From positions 17,459-81,458 of the forward strand of contig CBFFYP010000008.1 in NCBI GenBank assembly GCA_965646165.1: DNA of 64,000 nt, given 5' to 3'. Under the pieces are notes generated by a model. That model was not told where the DNA came from. It did no database searches and worked only from the letters and a program-made list of their open reading frames with translations. Source of the DNA: MGBC114844 sp910585855 (GTDB lineage: Bacteria > Bacillota > Clostridia > Lachnospirales > Lachnospiraceae). This document shows positions 44,345-53,548 of this stretch, in pieces. Both the position numbers and the translations under genes were made by a program. How positions within the stretch are numbered: position 1 is the stretch's first letter; every line of letters starts with the position of its first letter.

Positions 44345-44385
44345 CCCTCTCCAAAAGACTTATTGAAGAATTTGATAAATTTTTC

Positions 44386-44414
44386 TTGAAAAAATAAATG
44401 AGTTTCGTTATACT
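44386..44414 (+). promoter_or_regulatory. Sigma-A promoter of tgt
   Basis: TTGAAA, 17 nt, TATACT, 43 nt before the chosen tgt start. Confidence 0.75.
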
Positions 44415-44457
44415 AATTAGGTTACTATATGTTGGAAGTATAATCAGGAAGAAAATG

Positions 44458-45609
44458 ATGGAGTTTAGTGTGGGAAAGTATACAATATTAAAACGAGATG
44501 GAAAGGCAAAAAGAGCAGTTTTTGAAACAGTGCATGGTGTAGTGCAGACTCCGGTTTTTATGAATGTTGGTACGGCAGCAGCGATTAAGGGAGCGGTTTC
44601 TACTGTGGATTTGCAGGAAATTGGGACACAGGTAGAGCTGTCGAATACGTATCATCTTCATGTTCGACCGGGAGATGAAGTTGTAAAGAAAATGGGGGGT
44701 CTTTCTAAATTTATGGTTTGGGATAAACCGATTCTTACCGATTCGGGAGGATTTCAGGTGTTTTCTTTGGCTGGGCTTCGAAAGATTCAAGAGGAGGGTG
44801 TGCAGTTTCATTCTCATATTGATGGAAAGAAAATCTTTATGGGACCGGAGGAGAGTATGCAGATTCAGTCTAATTTGGCTTCTACGATTGCAATGGCATT
44901 TGATGAATGTCCGCCTGCATTGGCAGAGCGAACCTATATTCAGAAGTCTGTCGATCGAACGGTTCGATGGCTTTATCGGTGCAAGGCAGAAATGGATCGG
45001 TTAAACAGCTTAGATGATACGATTAATCCACACCAGATGTTGTTTGGTATTAATCAGGGAGGAATTTTTGAGGATATTCGGATGGCACAGGCGCAGCAGA
45101 TTTCAGAATTGGATTTGGACGGATATGCGATTGGAGGACTAGCAGTTGGAGAAACCCATGAGGAGATGTATCGAATTTTGGACTGTGTTGTTCCTTGTCT
45201 GCCTTTGGAAAAACCTACTTATTTGATGGGAGTGGGAACACCGGCTAATATTTTAGAGGCAGTGGATCGAGGGGTTGATTTTTTTGACTGCGTTTATCCA
45301 AGCAGAAACGGACGGCATGGACATGTCTATACAAAACATGGAAAAATCAATTTATTTAATGCAAAGTATGAGTTAGATAAACGACCGATTGAAGAGGGAT
45401 GCCAGTGTCCGACCTGCCGATCTTACAGCAGAGGGTATATTCGCCATCTTTTAAAGGCAAAAGAAATGCTTGGGATGCGTTTTTGCGTGCTTCACAATTT
45501 ATACTTTTATAATCATTTAATGAAAGAAATCCGAGAAGCGATTGAACAAGGCAGATATCAAGAGTATAAAAAAGAAAAACTAAAAGGTTTTTTGGAGGGA
45601 GAAAATTAA
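44458..45609 (+). CDS. tgt: Queuine tRNA-ribosyltransferase
   Basis: A 383-residue tRNA-guanine transglycosylase that inserts a queuosine precursor at tRNA position 34. Signatures include LTDSGGFQVFSLAGLRK (substrate-binding and general-base Asp), MAFDECPPA, GYAIGGLAVGE, and the nucleophile region DFFDCVYPSRNGRHGH. The zinc motif is C-x-C-x2-C-x-His late in the protein (CQCPTCRSYSRGY...CVLHN). The start at 44458 (MEFSVGKY) lies after the promoter and has AGGAAG; the frame opens earlier at 44398 but that lies upstream of the -10 box. yajC follows, as in many bacteria. Confidence 0.97.
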   Translation: MEFSVGKYTILKRDGKAKRAVFETVHGVVQTPVFMNVGTAAAIKGAVSTVDLQEIGTQVELSNTYHLHVRPGDEVVKKMGGLSKFMVWDKPILTDSGGFQVFSLAGLRKIQEEGVQFHSHIDGKKIFMGPEESMQIQSNLASTIAMAFDECPPALAERTYIQKSVDRTVRWLYRCKAEMDRLNSLDDTINPHQMLFGINQGGIFEDIRMAQAQQISELDLDGYAIGGLAVGETHEEMYRILDCVVPCLPLEKPTYLMGVGTPANILEAVDRGVDFFDCVYPSRNGRHGHVYTKHGKINLFNAKYELDKRPIEEGCQCPTCRSYSRGYIRHLLKAKEMLGMRFCVLHNLYFYNHLMKEIREAIEQGRYQEYKKEKLKGFLEGEN

Positions 45610-45686
45610 AATTTGTAATAAACAGGAAAATGGAGTAAATCCAATAGAACTAGAGAATTTAGATAGAAAAATCAGGAGGAATTAAA

Positions 45687-45986
45687 ATGATAGCTTTAAC
45701 AGGTACAACAACAGGCGGGATTTTAGGAATGGTACTTTATCTCGTAGTAATTGGCGGATTTTTTTATTTTGTATTGATCCGTCCGCAAAAAAAGCAGCAG
45801 GCACGAACGAAAGCAATGTTAGAAGCATTGGAAGTAGGTGATAGTGTATTGACAACTAGTGGATTTTATGGAGTAGTTATTGATATTACAGATGATACTG
45901 TAATTGTAGAATTTGGAAATAATAAAAACTGTCGAATTCCTATGCAGAAGGCAGCGATTACACAGGTAGAAAAGGCAGAGGCATAA
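45687..45986 (+). CDS. yajC: Preprotein translocase subunit YajC
   Basis: A 99-residue single-pass membrane protein: one hydrophobic helix (GILGMVLYLVVIGGFFYFVLI), then the conserved RPQKKQQARTKAMLEALEVGDSVLTTSGFYGVV. YajC associates with the SecDF part of the export machinery. secD/secF do not follow here; a class C repeat starts 8 nt after the stop. AGGAGG precedes the ATG. Confidence 0.95.
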   Translation: MIALTGTTTGGILGMVLYLVVIGGFFYFVLIRPQKKQQARTKAMLEALEVGDSVLTTSGFYGVVIDITDDTVIVEFGNNKNCRIPMQKAAITQVEKAEA

Positions 45987-45994
45987 AAAGAAGG

Positions 45995-46170
45995 GGATGC
46001 CGAAAGCCGAATGGAGTTCTATTCCGGGTTCGCTTGTGCTTAGCATTTTCTATTTCCATATAGCGGACACATAAGACGCTAAAATACAGCGTCTAAGTGC
46101 CGACGGGAAATGATGACCCTGCATAGAATTCCATTCGGCTTTCGGTCGTGTATTCCAAACTGAAAAAATA
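45995..46170 (+). repeat. VAP element C7
   Basis: Left arm GGATGCCGAAAGCCGAATGG (GGATGC in place of GGACGC), right arm CCATTCGGCTTTCGGTCGTG, terminus TTCCAAACTGAAAAAAT. The CGAATGG/CCATTCG arm differs from C5 (CAAATGG/CCATTTG) on both sides. From 46171 to 46399 I see a worn class C tail (ACAGACCTCTCTTTCGATTTC near 46224) and AT-rich sequence. Confidence 0.82.
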
Positions 46171-46399
46171 ATAAAAGATTTGTTGTAGTGAGAGGTGCTG
46201 ATGGAAGTAATATTCTTGTACAGACCTCTCTTTCGATTTCAGTGTTCGGGAAATTAAAAAATTTTTTGGGGATATTGATTATTTTGTTGTGAAGTTGGAA
46301 GATTTATCGTACAATAAGAGATATAAAAGTTCTAGACTGTTACAAGATAGGATGAGAAACAGAAGATTTGTAGGATAGAATGGGTGGAGTGGCGATAAG

Positions 46400-49300
46400 A
46401 TGTTAAAAGAGAAGGAAGAAGCAGTTGAGAAAAAGCAGGTATTATTAGATGAGATGGAACAATCAGAGGAAACAAGTGTTTCGCAGAAAGTGTGGAAATC
46501 TCTTGGAGAGATTGAACGTGTTATGCTGGAACTGCAAAATGCGATTGAAGCGTTGGAATCTCAGAATAAGGCACTGCAGGTAACGAATCAGGAGCTGACT
46601 ATACTTAGTCAGGAGTTAAAAGATGAAAATCAGGATTACCAGCAAAAGATAGAGGGGCTGATGACGGCAAATTTAGATTTTGACAATTTACTGGTCAATG
46701 CACAGATTGGAGCATTATATATTGATCAGGAATTGTATATTCGAAAGATTACGCCGGTTATGGAGCAGAATACGCTGCTGCTTTCTTCCGATGTGGGGCG
46801 GTGTGTGGAGTATGTACGTTTTATGAATCAGTATTTAAATTTTGCACAGGATGTGAAAACTTCGATTGAAAAAGCAGTTGTAATTGAAAAAGAAGTGATT
46901 TCAAAAGAGGGGATTACTTGGCTGATTCGAATTCGTCCTTATTATAATAAGGGGAAAAATGAGGGAGTTTTAGTAATATTATTTGATGTAACGAATCGTT
47001 TGGAAGCGGCAAAGTATGAATTGAAAATTTTAACAAATAATATTCCCGGCGGTGTAACAAAGATGCGTTATGATAACGGGCTGATTGTGGAGTATGCCAA
47101 TGAGGGATTATATCAGATCATGAATATGACAAGGGAAGAGTTTAATTCCCGTTATCAAAATTATTATGATCGGATGATATTGCCGGAAGATTGGGCGGCA
47201 CTTCGCAGGCAGATAGAAGCGGCGGTAAAGACCGGAGAGCGGTTAAGAGGAGAATATCGGGTTTTACTTTCAGACGGGAGTATTTGCTGGCGGATGATAC
47301 AGGCGATGCTTTTAGAGGAAAGAAGTGCTCCTATTTTGCAGTGTATTATATCGGATATTACTGATTTAAAGGAGATGCAAAGTCAGTTAGAATCTTTGAT
47401 TGAAAATATTCCAAGTGCAGTACTGCGTTTTTATTATGATACGCAAAAAAAGAATGCACGGCTTGTTTTTTTATCCGATCGTGGATATGAGATGCTTGGG
47501 ATTACAAAAGAAGAATATGAAGATAATAACAGCGATCAGGATGCACTGCGTATTTTTGAAAATGATAGAGATCAAGTGGTTACTGCACTGGATGTTATGA
47601 TTCAGACAGGAGAAGAATTTCATAAGGAGTATCATTTAAAAAGAAAAGATAAAAGCGGGATTTGGCTTTCTATGCGCAGTTCGATTGTGGCAAAAGAAGG
47701 GGATGCTTATTTGATTCAAAGTATTGCTTCGGATATTACAGAACAGAAGGAAAATTTGGATCGGATTTGGCAGGAACAAGAGAAGTTAAATGCGATTGCG
47801 GAGATGTCGGCAGATCTGATTTTTGAGTATGATATCTATAATGACTGGATGCATTATTCAAATAGCCGGTTAGATATTATTGGGCAGGAGATGATTACAG
47901 AAAATTATAGTAAAAATATTGTGACAAGCGGGTTGATCTATGAGGAGGATCTGCCTAAGATTTTAGAGTTCTGCCAAGCATTAAAAGAGGGAAAAGCAGA
48001 AGTGAAGCTGGAATTGCGGAAAAAATATGCAGATGGCATTTTTCATTGGAGCAGTATTCATGCAAAGACGCTTTACAATCAGGATGGAAAACCGGTTCGT
48101 GTAGTGGGAACAACGTCGAATATTGATGAAAGAAAGTTAAAAGAAGAAAAGTTAAAAAAGCGTTCGGAACGAGATTCTTTGACTAATCTATATAATCATA
48201 TGACAATTAAAACATTGGTGGATGAGCGGCTGAGAGGGGAACAAAAGGAAGCATGGCTGCTGATAATGGATGTCGATAATTTTAAACAGGTAAATGATAG
48301 TTTGGGGCATCTGTATGGGGATGCGGTACTTTGTAGTTTTGCAGATGAATTGATTCATGTTTTTGACTCTCCGTGGACAGGGCGAATTGGTGGGGATGAG
48401 TTTTGCGTACTGGCGGTGGGAGAAACAAAGGAATCTATTTGTAAAAAAATGGAACTGTTGAATCGGCGGATTTGTAAGATGTGTGCAAAAGAGGGCAGTG
48501 AAATATCCATTTCAAGCAGTATCGGTGCGGCAAAATATCAGCCAAATCAGTATGAGTATGATTTATTATTTAAACAGGCGGACAGCGCTTTGTATTATGT
48601 AAAAAATCATGGCAAATGCGGCTATCAGATTTATGATCCGGTGGTATGTGAGATGGATAAAAAAGAGGGGCTTTGGTATGAGTATGAGGACAAAACCATG
48701 CGGCGGGATGCACTGTTTGCAGATGAACAGGAGCTGTTGATGTTTTCTTTGGAATTGTTGGAACGGGTGGATGATGTACCAAATGCGATGAAAGTAATCT
48801 GTGATCGAATCTGTCACTTTTTCCATTTTGACGATATGATTATTGTGGAAAAGGATAAGAGGGGAAAATTGGAAGTTCATTATCGGTTTAGCCGGTTTGA
48901 AGAACGGGATGGGGTAAAAGAGGCAGATGATGGAAATATGGATTATTTGAAACAAATCTGTTCAGTAGAACAGGAAGAGGATATTCGTATCTGGAATCAG
49001 GAAGCATTGGTAGAGTTTGATCCAACATTTGATAAGACTTCTCTTTTGTGTGTAGCATTGGATAAAAATATTTTATCGAAGGGTTATTTCCTTTTTTGGG
49101 ATAGAAAAAAGGATCACGACTGGGTTTCCTGCACTGGGATTTTGCGCCGTCTTGCCAATATTCTTTGCAGCAAACTGATTCAATACTATGAAAATAAAAA
49201 GCGGGAAGAACGTCTGGCATTTATTGAAAGTTATGATTCTCTGACACAGCTTCCTAATTATAAAAAGTTTTTGGCACTGTCGGAGGCTTACCGAAAAGAA

Positions 49301-50506
49301 CATCCAGAAAAGAAGTTTTTCTGCACATATTCTGATTTTTCCAATTTTCAGTATCTCAATGAAATCTATGGATTTGCAGTCGGAAATGAAGTGCTTTATG
49401 GGTTTGCTGCTGCACTGCAGGAACGGTGCAAGGGTATGGTCTATGCCAGTCATATCAATGCGGATCATTTTTTGGTACTGCATGAGGGAGAAAATATACA
49501 GATGCTTTGCCAGTCATTTGAACAGATGACAAAAGAATATTGTGAGGAAATGAGCCTGCTTTATCCGCTTTGCAGAGTATTTTTAGTATCAGGAATCAGT
49601 GAGGTAAAGCCGGAGGCCTGCGATATTACTTATTATATTGATAATGCAAATGTAGCAAGGAAAACGGCAAAGGGGAGAGGAGAAACCTGCTGTATAGAAT
49701 TTGCGGATCATATGAAGCGTCAGATTGAAAAACAGATGGAAATAACAGCTTTGATGCAGAGTGCTTTGGAAAATGGAGAATTTATTGTTTATCTGCAGCC
49801 AAAAGTTTCCTTGGAAGATGAACGGATTGTCGGAGCGGAGGCGTTGGTGCGGTGGGTGAGAAAAGATGGAACGATTATTCGGCCAGATGATTTTGTACCG
49901 CTGTTTGAGAAAAACGGATTTATTAAAAGTGTAGATTTTTGTGTGCTGCAGCAGGTGCTTGCTATGCTGCAAAAACAGTTAAAACAGGGAAAAAAGATAG
50001 TTCCTGTATCGATTAATTTTTCACGACGAAATCAGGAAGATGAAAAGTTTGTCGATCATATTTTGGACTGTTTAAGTTGTTATCAAGTGCCGCCGGAGCT
50101 GATACAGGCAGAGATAACCGAGTCGGTTTATCTGTATGATTTAAAGACATTGGATAAAAATATGAAGCGGTTAAAGCGAAGTGGTGTTTCTGTTTCAATC
50201 GATGATTTTGGGACAGGATATTCTTCTTTAAATATTCTTTCGAAAGTATCGGCAGATGTGATTAAGTTAGATAAGCAGTTTTTAGAACAGAGCGGAAAAG
50301 AAAAGACTACACCGGAATTTATGAAGTATTTAGTGGCGATGATTAAGCAGTTAGGGTTTGGGATTATTGCAGAGGGAGTAGAAACAAAGGAGCAGATTCG
50401 GATGTTAAAGGAAGCAGGGTGTGATCAGGTACAGGGATATTATTATGCAAAGCCTATGCCGATTTCCGAGTTTTTGGAGTATTTAGAGCGAAATGGGAAA
50501 GAGTAA
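46400..50506 (+). CDS. Multidomain PAS-GGDEF-EAL cyclic-di-GMP signalling protein
   Basis: A 1368-residue cytoplasmic protein with no clear membrane segment. Residues 1-90 are coiled coil; 60-190 resemble the PAS segment of CheB/CheR fusions (ALQVTNQELTILSQELKDEN, DFDNLLVNAQIGALYIDQELYIRKIT). About 205-590 hold three PAS domains. A GGDEF domain at 600-750 has an intact RIGGDEFCVL (about 663), so it may make cyclic di-GMP. After a GAF-like stretch (790-950), a second, degenerate GGDEF domain has NADHF in place of the motif (about 1019). The EAL domain (1120-1365) keeps EALVRW, NFSRRN, EITESVYL, DDFGTGYSSL, KLDKQFL and AEGVET, so it should be an active phosphodiesterase. The sensed signal is unknown. 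The B5 element starts 17 nt after the stop. Confidence 0.92.
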   Translation: MLKEKEEAVEKKQVLLDEMEQSEETSVSQKVWKSLGEIERVMLELQNAIEALESQNKALQVTNQELTILSQELKDENQDYQQKIEGLMTANLDFDNLLVNAQIGALYIDQELYIRKITPVMEQNTLLLSSDVGRCVEYVRFMNQYLNFAQDVKTSIEKAVVIEKEVISKEGITWLIRIRPYYNKGKNEGVLVILFDVTNRLEAAKYELKILTNNIPGGVTKMRYDNGLIVEYANEGLYQIMNMTREEFNSRYQNYYDRMILPEDWAALRRQIEAAVKTGERLRGEYRVLLSDGSICWRMIQAMLLEERSAPILQCIISDITDLKEMQSQLESLIENIPSAVLRFYYDTQKKNARLVFLSDRGYEMLGITKEEYEDNNSDQDALRIFENDRDQVVTALDVMIQTGEEFHKEYHLKRKDKSGIWLSMRSSIVAKEGDAYLIQSIASDITEQKENLDRIWQEQEKLNAIAEMSADLIFEYDIYNDWMHYSNSRLDIIGQEMITENYSKNIVTSGLIYEEDLPKILEFCQALKEGKAEVKLELRKKYADGIFHWSSIHAKTLYNQDGKPVRVVGTTSNIDERKLKEEKLKKRSERDSLTNLYNHMTIKTLVDERLRGEQKEAWLLIMDVDNFKQVNDSLGHLYGDAVLCSFADELIHVFDSPWTGRIGGDEFCVLAVGETKESICKKMELLNRRICKMCAKEGSEISISSSIGAAKYQPNQYEYDLLFKQADSALYYVKNHGKCGYQIYDPVVCEMDKKEGLWYEYEDKTMRRDALFADEQELLMFSLELLERVDDVPNAMKVICDRICHFFHFDDMIIVEKDKRGKLEVHYRFSRFEERDGVKEADDGNMDYLKQICSVEQEEDIRIWNQEALVEFDPTFDKTSLLCVALDKNILSKGYFLFWDRKKDHDWVSCTGILRRLANILCSKLIQYYENKKREERLAFIESYDSLTQLPNYKKFLALSEAYRKEHPEKKFFCTYSDFSNFQYLNEIYGFAVGNEVLYGFAAALQERCKGMVYASHINADHFLVLHEGENIQMLCQSFEQMTKEYCEEMSLLYPLCRVFLVSGISEVKPEACDITYYIDNANVARKTAKGRGETCCIEFADHMKRQIEKQMEITALMQSALENGEFIVYLQPKVSLEDERIVGAEALVRWVRKDGTIIRPDDFVPLFEKNGFIKSVDFCVLQQVLAMLQKQLKQGKKIVPVSINFSRRNQEDEKFVDHILDCLSCYQVPPELIQAEITESVYLYDLKTLDKNMKRLKRSGVSVSIDDFGTGYSSLNILSKVSADVIKLDKQFLEQSGKEKTTPEFMKYLVAMIKQLGFGIIAEGVETKEQIRMLKEAGCDQVQGYYYAKPMPISEFLEYLERNGKE

Positions 50507-50523
50507 AAATTAAATGGCAGGGG

Positions 50524-50885
50524 GGACGCAAGAGGCGGTTTGCTCCTGTCCTTTGCCTGCTCCGCTCCAAACGGTAAGAAAGTCTAGGGCTTCTGATTTC
50601 GGTTCATCCAAGACAGACGCGAACCGGGGCGCCAATTCGCCCATGGCAACTCGAAGCGAACGGGTGTAAAGGAAGGATTTTACAAAAGCCATAAGACAGC
50701 TTCTTACTATTCTCTGGGCTAAACACGCCCCTTTTTTGCTACCCTGCAATGGAAAGCAGGAATATGCAAAAAATTCTAGGTGTTTCCCAGAAGCCCAAGA
50801 CTTTCTAACCGGCTCGCGAAAGTCGCTGGCTAAAGGACAGGAAGGCAAACCGCCTCTGCTGTTGGTTTGATATAGGCGGTAGAAT
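50524..50885 (+). repeat. VAP element B5 (indel-rich copy)
   Basis: Class B, GGACGCAAGAGGCGGTTTGC to GGCAAACCGCCTCTGCTGTTGG. Compared with other copies it has many single-base insertions and deletions (for example GGGGCGCCAATTCGCCC, CCTGCAATGGAAAGCAGG). This could be real decay, or sequence error in a hard-to-assemble repeat. Confidence 0.8.
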
Positions 50886-51016
50886 AGTTAATATTTTATT
50901 AGGATGAAACCGATTTTAGAGTCCGTTTTTAGTATTTTTTAATATGTTTTTTTGCTGTATTTAAGAAGGCTTTTATGCCATAGTTGCAGTGAAAAATTAA
51001 TGTAAAGTTAGCTATG

Positions 51017-51388
51017 ATTCTTTTTGTACCGGGGTTAAGAAACAGCCAGATTGAAAACGTGGGCAGCCTGCAGTGACTTTGGTAAAAAAATGCTAGAAGT
51101 TCTTGGACTTCTGCCTCGAAAATCTAAGATTTTTTTTCACATCCCTGCTTTATGCAGGGTGTGAAAAAAAAGAAGGGGCGTGGTTTAGGCCCGGATGAAT
51201 AGAAAAAGAGGTTATCTTAATGGTTGGTAAAATCCTTCCTTACACTTGTTTCGTTTTGGCTGAAATGAAAGGCGAAAATTGCGCCCCGGTCTGTGCCGGC
51301 TGGAGAATAAAAAAGGCAGAAGTCTTAGAACTTCTTGCTTTTTGGAAACCGGAACAGCAGGCTGCCCACCGTTTTCAAATCTGGCGTC
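51017..51388 (-). repeat. VAP element A9 (inverted, indel-rich copy)
   Basis: Class A on the minus strand with the same kind of one-base insertions as B5 (GGGGCGTGGTTTAGGCCCGG, GGCGAAAATTGCGCCCC). Arms AGATTGAAAACGTGGGC and GCCCACCGTTTTCAAATCT. It completes the B5/A9 compound unit. Confidence 0.8.
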
Positions 51389-51438
51389 CTCCTCTGAAAA
51401 ATTATAAAAAGATTAATTGAAAATTTTTAAATTTCCTC

Positions 51439-51467
51439 TTGCAATTTTAAGATAATTGTGCTAACAT
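51439..51467 (+). promoter_or_regulatory. Probable promoter of the aspS-gatCAB T-box transcript
   Basis: TTGCAA, 17 nt, TAACAT, just before the T-box leader. Confidence 0.5.
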
Positions 51468-51474
51468 TACACAC

Positions 51475-51779
51475 AAGTTAAAAAAGAAAGGCAAAGAAGG
51501 AGACTTCTTCCGAGAAGTAGCCGACAGGAATACAGCGTCACCGACTGAGAGCGCTGTTTGGTAAAAGACGGTTGTGGGAACACTCTGGAGCTGATATATT
51601 GAAAGCAGGCTAATAAAGATGTTGTAGGTATATCCGTGATACACGTTACGTATTTGAGAGGAAAGAGGGAGATACTTTGTGATGGCAGAGTCCTCTTTTA
51701 AGGCGGGTGGTACCGCGGAATGGGAAATTATTGAATCATTTCGTCCCGGAATAAAGTTTATTATTCCGGGGCTTTTTTT
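51475..51779 (+). promoter_or_regulatory. T-box riboswitch leader of aspS-gatCAB, probably reading tRNA-Asn
   Basis: T-box sequence GGGTGGTACCGCGG at 51705-51718; terminator CCCGGAATAA / TTATTCCGGG with a T-run at 51744-51779. Aligning with the thrS leader in this window (specifier ACT, two nt, CTTGGAG), the equivalent triplet here is AAC at 51579-51581, followed by AC and TCTGGAG. AAC is an asparagine codon, which fits the gatCAB genes downstream. The specifier call rests on this alignment alone. Confidence 0.88.
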
Positions 51780-51852
51780 GTGCATGAATAGGGGAATTTT
51801 TTCTATTTGGTTGCAGAAATTTTTGAAAGTTAGGAAAGAGAGGAGTAGAATG

Positions 51853-53190
51853 ATGAAATATTTGACAGGAGTAAAGTTACAGGAGAGGGTTTCGATTGAT
51901 GTTGTCAGAGAAGGAGGAATGGAGGGAAAAGTTGTTCGGATGTGTGGTGCAGTGCATACGATTCGGGATATGGGAGAAGTATTGTTTTTGATTTTAAGGA
52001 AGAGAGAGGGATTGGTGCAGTGTGTTTTGGAGGGAGAAGGAAAGGAAGAGGTGCAGAAGAATAAGGATTTAAGGGAAGAGGCTGCGGTAGAAGTGGAGGG
52101 GATAGTGGCTTATGAGGAACGAGCACCGTATGGATTTGAACTTCATGTTAAGGGGATACAGGTGTTGTCTGTGCCTAGTGAGGGACTGCCGCTTTCTGTG
52201 GCAAAGTGGAAGATGAATACTTCTTTGGAGGCAAAGTTAAATCATCGTCCGGTGGCGCTTCGCAATATTCGGGAGAGGGCGGTATTTCGGATTCAGGAGG
52301 GGATTGTTCGGGGGTTTCGGGATTTTCTTTATCAGCAGGGTTTTACAGAGATTCATACTCCTAAGATTGGTGCAAAATCGGCGGAGGGTGGAGCAAATAT
52401 TTTTAAGCTGGAATATTTTCACAGACCGGCGATTTTACAGCAGAGTCCGCAGTTTTATAAACAGATGATGGTGGGAGTGTTTGAGAGGGTGTTTGAAACA
52501 GGACCGGTGTTTCGGGCGGAAAAGCACAATACGAAGCGGCATTTAAACGAGTATACCAGTTTGGATTTTGAGATGGGGTATATTGACGGGTTTGAAGAGA
52601 TTATGGCGATGGAAACCGGGTTTTTACAGTATATGATGCATCTTTTGGAAACGGATTATAAGAGAGAGTTAGATGTGCTTGAGGTGCTGCTGCCGGATGT
52701 TGACCGGATTCCTCAGATTCGGTTTGACACGGCAAAGCAGAAAGTTTCTGAGAAATATGGCCGTCCGATTCGAAATCCTTATGATCTAGAGCCGGAGGAG
52801 GAGGCGTTGATTGGGCAGTATATAAAAGAAGAGTATGGTTCGGATTTTGTATTTGTAACACATTATCCTTCTAAGAAACGACTTTTTTATGCAATGGATG
52901 ATCCAAAGGATGCTACGTTTACACTTAGTTTTGATTTGCTTTATAAGGGGTTGGAAGTGACGACTGGGGGGCAGCGGATTCATGATTTTTCTATGTTGGC
53001 AGAGAAAATGGAAAAGAGAGGAATGGAACAGGAAGGGATGGAGCAGTATTTAAGCTGTTTTCGATGCGGTATGCCGCCTCATGGAGGACTTGGAATTGGG
53101 TTAGAGCGGCTTACGATGCAGTTGGTTGGAGCGGAAAATGTACGGGAAGCTTGTCTGTTTCCTAGAGATTTGGGAAGGTTAGAGCCTTAG
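51853..53190 (+). CDS. aspS: Archaeal-type (non-discriminating) aspartyl-tRNA synthetase
   Basis: A 445-residue class IIb synthetase. An OB-fold anticodon domain (about 25-115) is followed by a catalytic core with FTEIHTPKIGAKSAEGGANIF, QSPQFYKQMM, FRAEKHNTKRHLNEYTSLDFEM (motif 2) and CGMPPHGGLGIGLERL, ending FPRDLGRLEP (motif 3). The short length and lack of the bacterial GAD insertion mark the archaeal type. With gatCAB directly downstream and an apparent Asn T-box, it most likely loads Asp onto tRNA-Asn for amidation. A standard bacterial AspRS may exist elsewhere. The second of two adjacent ATGs is chosen for its AGGAG spacing. Confidence 0.9.
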   Translation: MKYLTGVKLQERVSIDVVREGGMEGKVVRMCGAVHTIRDMGEVLFLILRKREGLVQCVLEGEGKEEVQKNKDLREEAAVEVEGIVAYEERAPYGFELHVKGIQVLSVPSEGLPLSVAKWKMNTSLEAKLNHRPVALRNIRERAVFRIQEGIVRGFRDFLYQQGFTEIHTPKIGAKSAEGGANIFKLEYFHRPAILQQSPQFYKQMMVGVFERVFETGPVFRAEKHNTKRHLNEYTSLDFEMGYIDGFEEIMAMETGFLQYMMHLLETDYKRELDVLEVLLPDVDRIPQIRFDTAKQKVSEKYGRPIRNPYDLEPEEEALIGQYIKEEYGSDFVFVTHYPSKKRLFYAMDDPKDATFTLSFDLLYKGLEVTTGGQRIHDFSMLAEKMEKRGMEQEGMEQYLSCFRCGMPPHGGLGIGLERLTMQLVGAENVREACLFPRDLGRLEP

Positions 53191-53226
53191 TGGCTGTTTT
53201 TTGGGTTGGAATTGGAGGTTGGAAAA

Positions 53227-53520
53227 ATGGCAAATGTAATTTCAGATGAAATGATTGAGTATGTTGGAATTTTAGCAAAGCTGGAGCTTTCAGAGGAGGA
53301 AAAGGAACAGGCGAAAAAGGATATGGGGCGTATGCTGGACTATATTGATAAATTAAATGAGTTAGATACCGATGGAGTAGAGCCGATGTCCCATGTATTT
53401 CCAGTGAAAAATGTATTTCGGGAAGATGTTGTGGAAAATAAAGATGACAGAGAATCGATACTTTCTAATGCGCCTAAGAAAAAGGACGGGAGTTTTTTTG
53501 TTCCTAAGACGGTGGAGTAA
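53227..53520 (+). CDS. gatC: Asp/Glu-tRNA amidotransferase subunit C
   Basis: A 97-residue GatC, the small subunit that clamps GatA to GatB. It has the typical start SDEMIEYVGILAKLELSEEE, the central MLDYIDKLNELDTDGVEPM and the C-terminal VFREDVV with APKKKDGSFFVPKTVE. The start at 53227 follows GGAGG; an upstream in-frame ATG at 53206 would place that site inside the gene. Confidence 0.95.
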   Translation: MANVISDEMIEYVGILAKLELSEEEKEQAKKDMGRMLDYIDKLNELDTDGVEPMSHVFPVKNVFREDVVENKDDRESILSNAPKKKDGSFFVPKTVE

Positions 53521-53548
53521 TTAAAAGAGGATAAAGAGAAAGGAAGAT

